From Pseudomonadales bacterium (GTDB lineage Bacteria > Pseudomonadota > Gammaproteobacteria > Pseudomonadales > DT-91), in contig JABSRQ010000030.1 of the NCBI GenBank assembly GCA_013215055.1, positions 19,859 to 55,557 on the forward strand: DNA of 35,699 bases, in the 5' to 3' direction. The position numbers were made by a program, and so were the translations under genes. The stretch's first letter is position 1, and each line of letters begins with the position of its first letter. Positions 35,114 through 35,699 of the stretch are shown here, one piece after another. Below the pieces are notes generated by a model. That model did not search any database. It was not told the origin of the DNA and saw only the letters and a program-made list of their open reading frames with translations.

Positions 35114-35699
35114 CAAAAGAACCAACATCAATGTAGCCTGTGAAAATTATGCCAATAAAGTGAGTGTGTCGATGGTGATCAATGCTCCTGCCCAGGCAAT
35201 AGCCCGTGGTTTGTGAGAGGGAATATCGCCTTTGCGCCAGCGGCTTATTTTATGCTTTTTGCATGCTCTGCATAAAACTCTAATTTTGCTTCATCATTTG
35301 CGCTTAGCGCTTGATAGTTCGTATTATTCATCGTTTTGTTATGGCTATATTTCATAGAAGAAAAACAATAATTCAATTTGTACCGTGGGCAGTTTTTCAC
35401 CTGCGTTTGCGGCGGGTTTGGCACAGCATAAGAGCGTTTCTTGTTCCCACCCGCTTTTCAGCTGCCAGAGGCTCAAGGGCAGCCACCAGAGGTGTTTTTA
35501 TAAACTAAACAAGTTAACCGCATCGTACAAATCTAGGCCTGTAGGGCATACTTTGCCTAGCTTTTACTTATTTAGAACCCCTGTGAATTAACAGGGTATG
35601 ACATTAGAATTATTACCATTCTACTGCACTGAATCCCGTTAGTTTATTAAACAACATCAATATTTTTTACATCATCGTTTAAGAGAATGGGGGGGGGGG
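35114..35699. other. gene-free right edge after the umuC break
   Basis: Short open readings exist (for example plus strand 35311-35508 and 28 codons on the minus strand at 35331-35245) but none has a ribosome site or a recognisable family. Two small inverted repeats are present: CTAGGC/GCCTAG (35533-35538, 35555-35560) followed by CTTTT, and CCCTGT/ACAGGG (35579-35584, 35591-35596). From 35642 the sequence matches the IS200-like end at 7102-7150. The window closes with eleven G. Confidence 0.55.
35642..35691 (-). mobile_element. second copy of the IS200-like terminal sequence
   Basis: About 50 bases match 7101-7150 at roughly 43 positions by eye, including the CATCAATATTTT.TACATCAT and GTTTAAGAG stretches, so this is the same left-type end of the element whose remnant is at 6795-7160. 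The hairpin that should follow (compare 7140-7159) is not complete because the sequence runs into poly-G and stops. Confidence 0.6.

Noticed and set aside
35311..35591. Two overlapping plus-strand readings near the right edge as genes
   Set aside because: No ribosome site, no known family, Arg-rich composition typical of chance readings, and they overlap each other in different frames.

Overview
The window looks like chromosomal DNA of a gammaproteobacterium, probably a marine heterotroph. The basis is the gene families present (YacL/UPF0231, a RhlE-type helicase, the TIGR03546/TIGR03545 pair, DcaP-like porin, SelO, a bestrophin-family protein), moderate-to-low GC and the density of TonB/porin/sensor genes. 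I cannot name the genus. No rRNA, tRNA or CRISPR array was seen. The right edge ends in a poly-G run inside a repeat, which suggests a contig end.

Layout. (1) 377-2939: a double-CDGSH/FMN glutamate-synthase-like protein and an outer-membrane MetA-pathway-type protein. (2) 3424-9979: the most unusual part. Two near-identical bifunctional genes each encode an alpha-oxoamine synthase (PLP enzyme of the BioF/serine palmitoyltransferase/CqsA superfamily) fused to a long FemAB-like GNAT acyltransferase region. Between them lie a SAM methyltransferase and a decayed IS200/IS605 element. (3) 10088-15734: a tightly packed set of TonB-dependent receptor, periplasmic ABC_sub_bind protein and CHASE8-type hybrid histidine kinase, reading the same way directly after the second fusion gene. 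(4) 15745-25795: housekeeping and accessory genes (yacL, an RNase HI with viroplasmin domain, a DHH phosphoesterase, a RecQ helicase, the TIGR03546/TIGR03545 membrane pair, selO, a bestrophin, an EamA transporter). (5) 25821-27334: an AlbA_2/Schlafen-type ATP-binding regulator behind an array of direct and inverted repeats abutting a good sigma-70 promoter. (6) 27367-34310: an unrecognised protein, rhlE, a small PstS-like protein with a porin, a decayed zinc-ribbon transposase and an MMPL/RND exporter. (7) 34395-35699: a truncated, frameshifted umuC, then non-coding DNA ending in a second copy of the IS200-like end.

Best candidate for an undescribed system: the twin synthase-acyltransferase genes with their methyltransferase, possibly together with the adjacent receptor/binding-protein/kinase set. 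An alpha-oxoamine synthase makes an amino-ketone from an amino acid and an acyl thioester. A GNAT domain on the same chain could N-acylate it, giving a ceramide-like or acylated amino-ketone product. Bacterial ceramide synthesis uses a separate serine palmitoyltransferase and a GNAT-type ceramide synthase, and CqsA/LqsA signal synthases sit beside sensor kinases; this locus recalls both. The product and any link to the kinase are inference.
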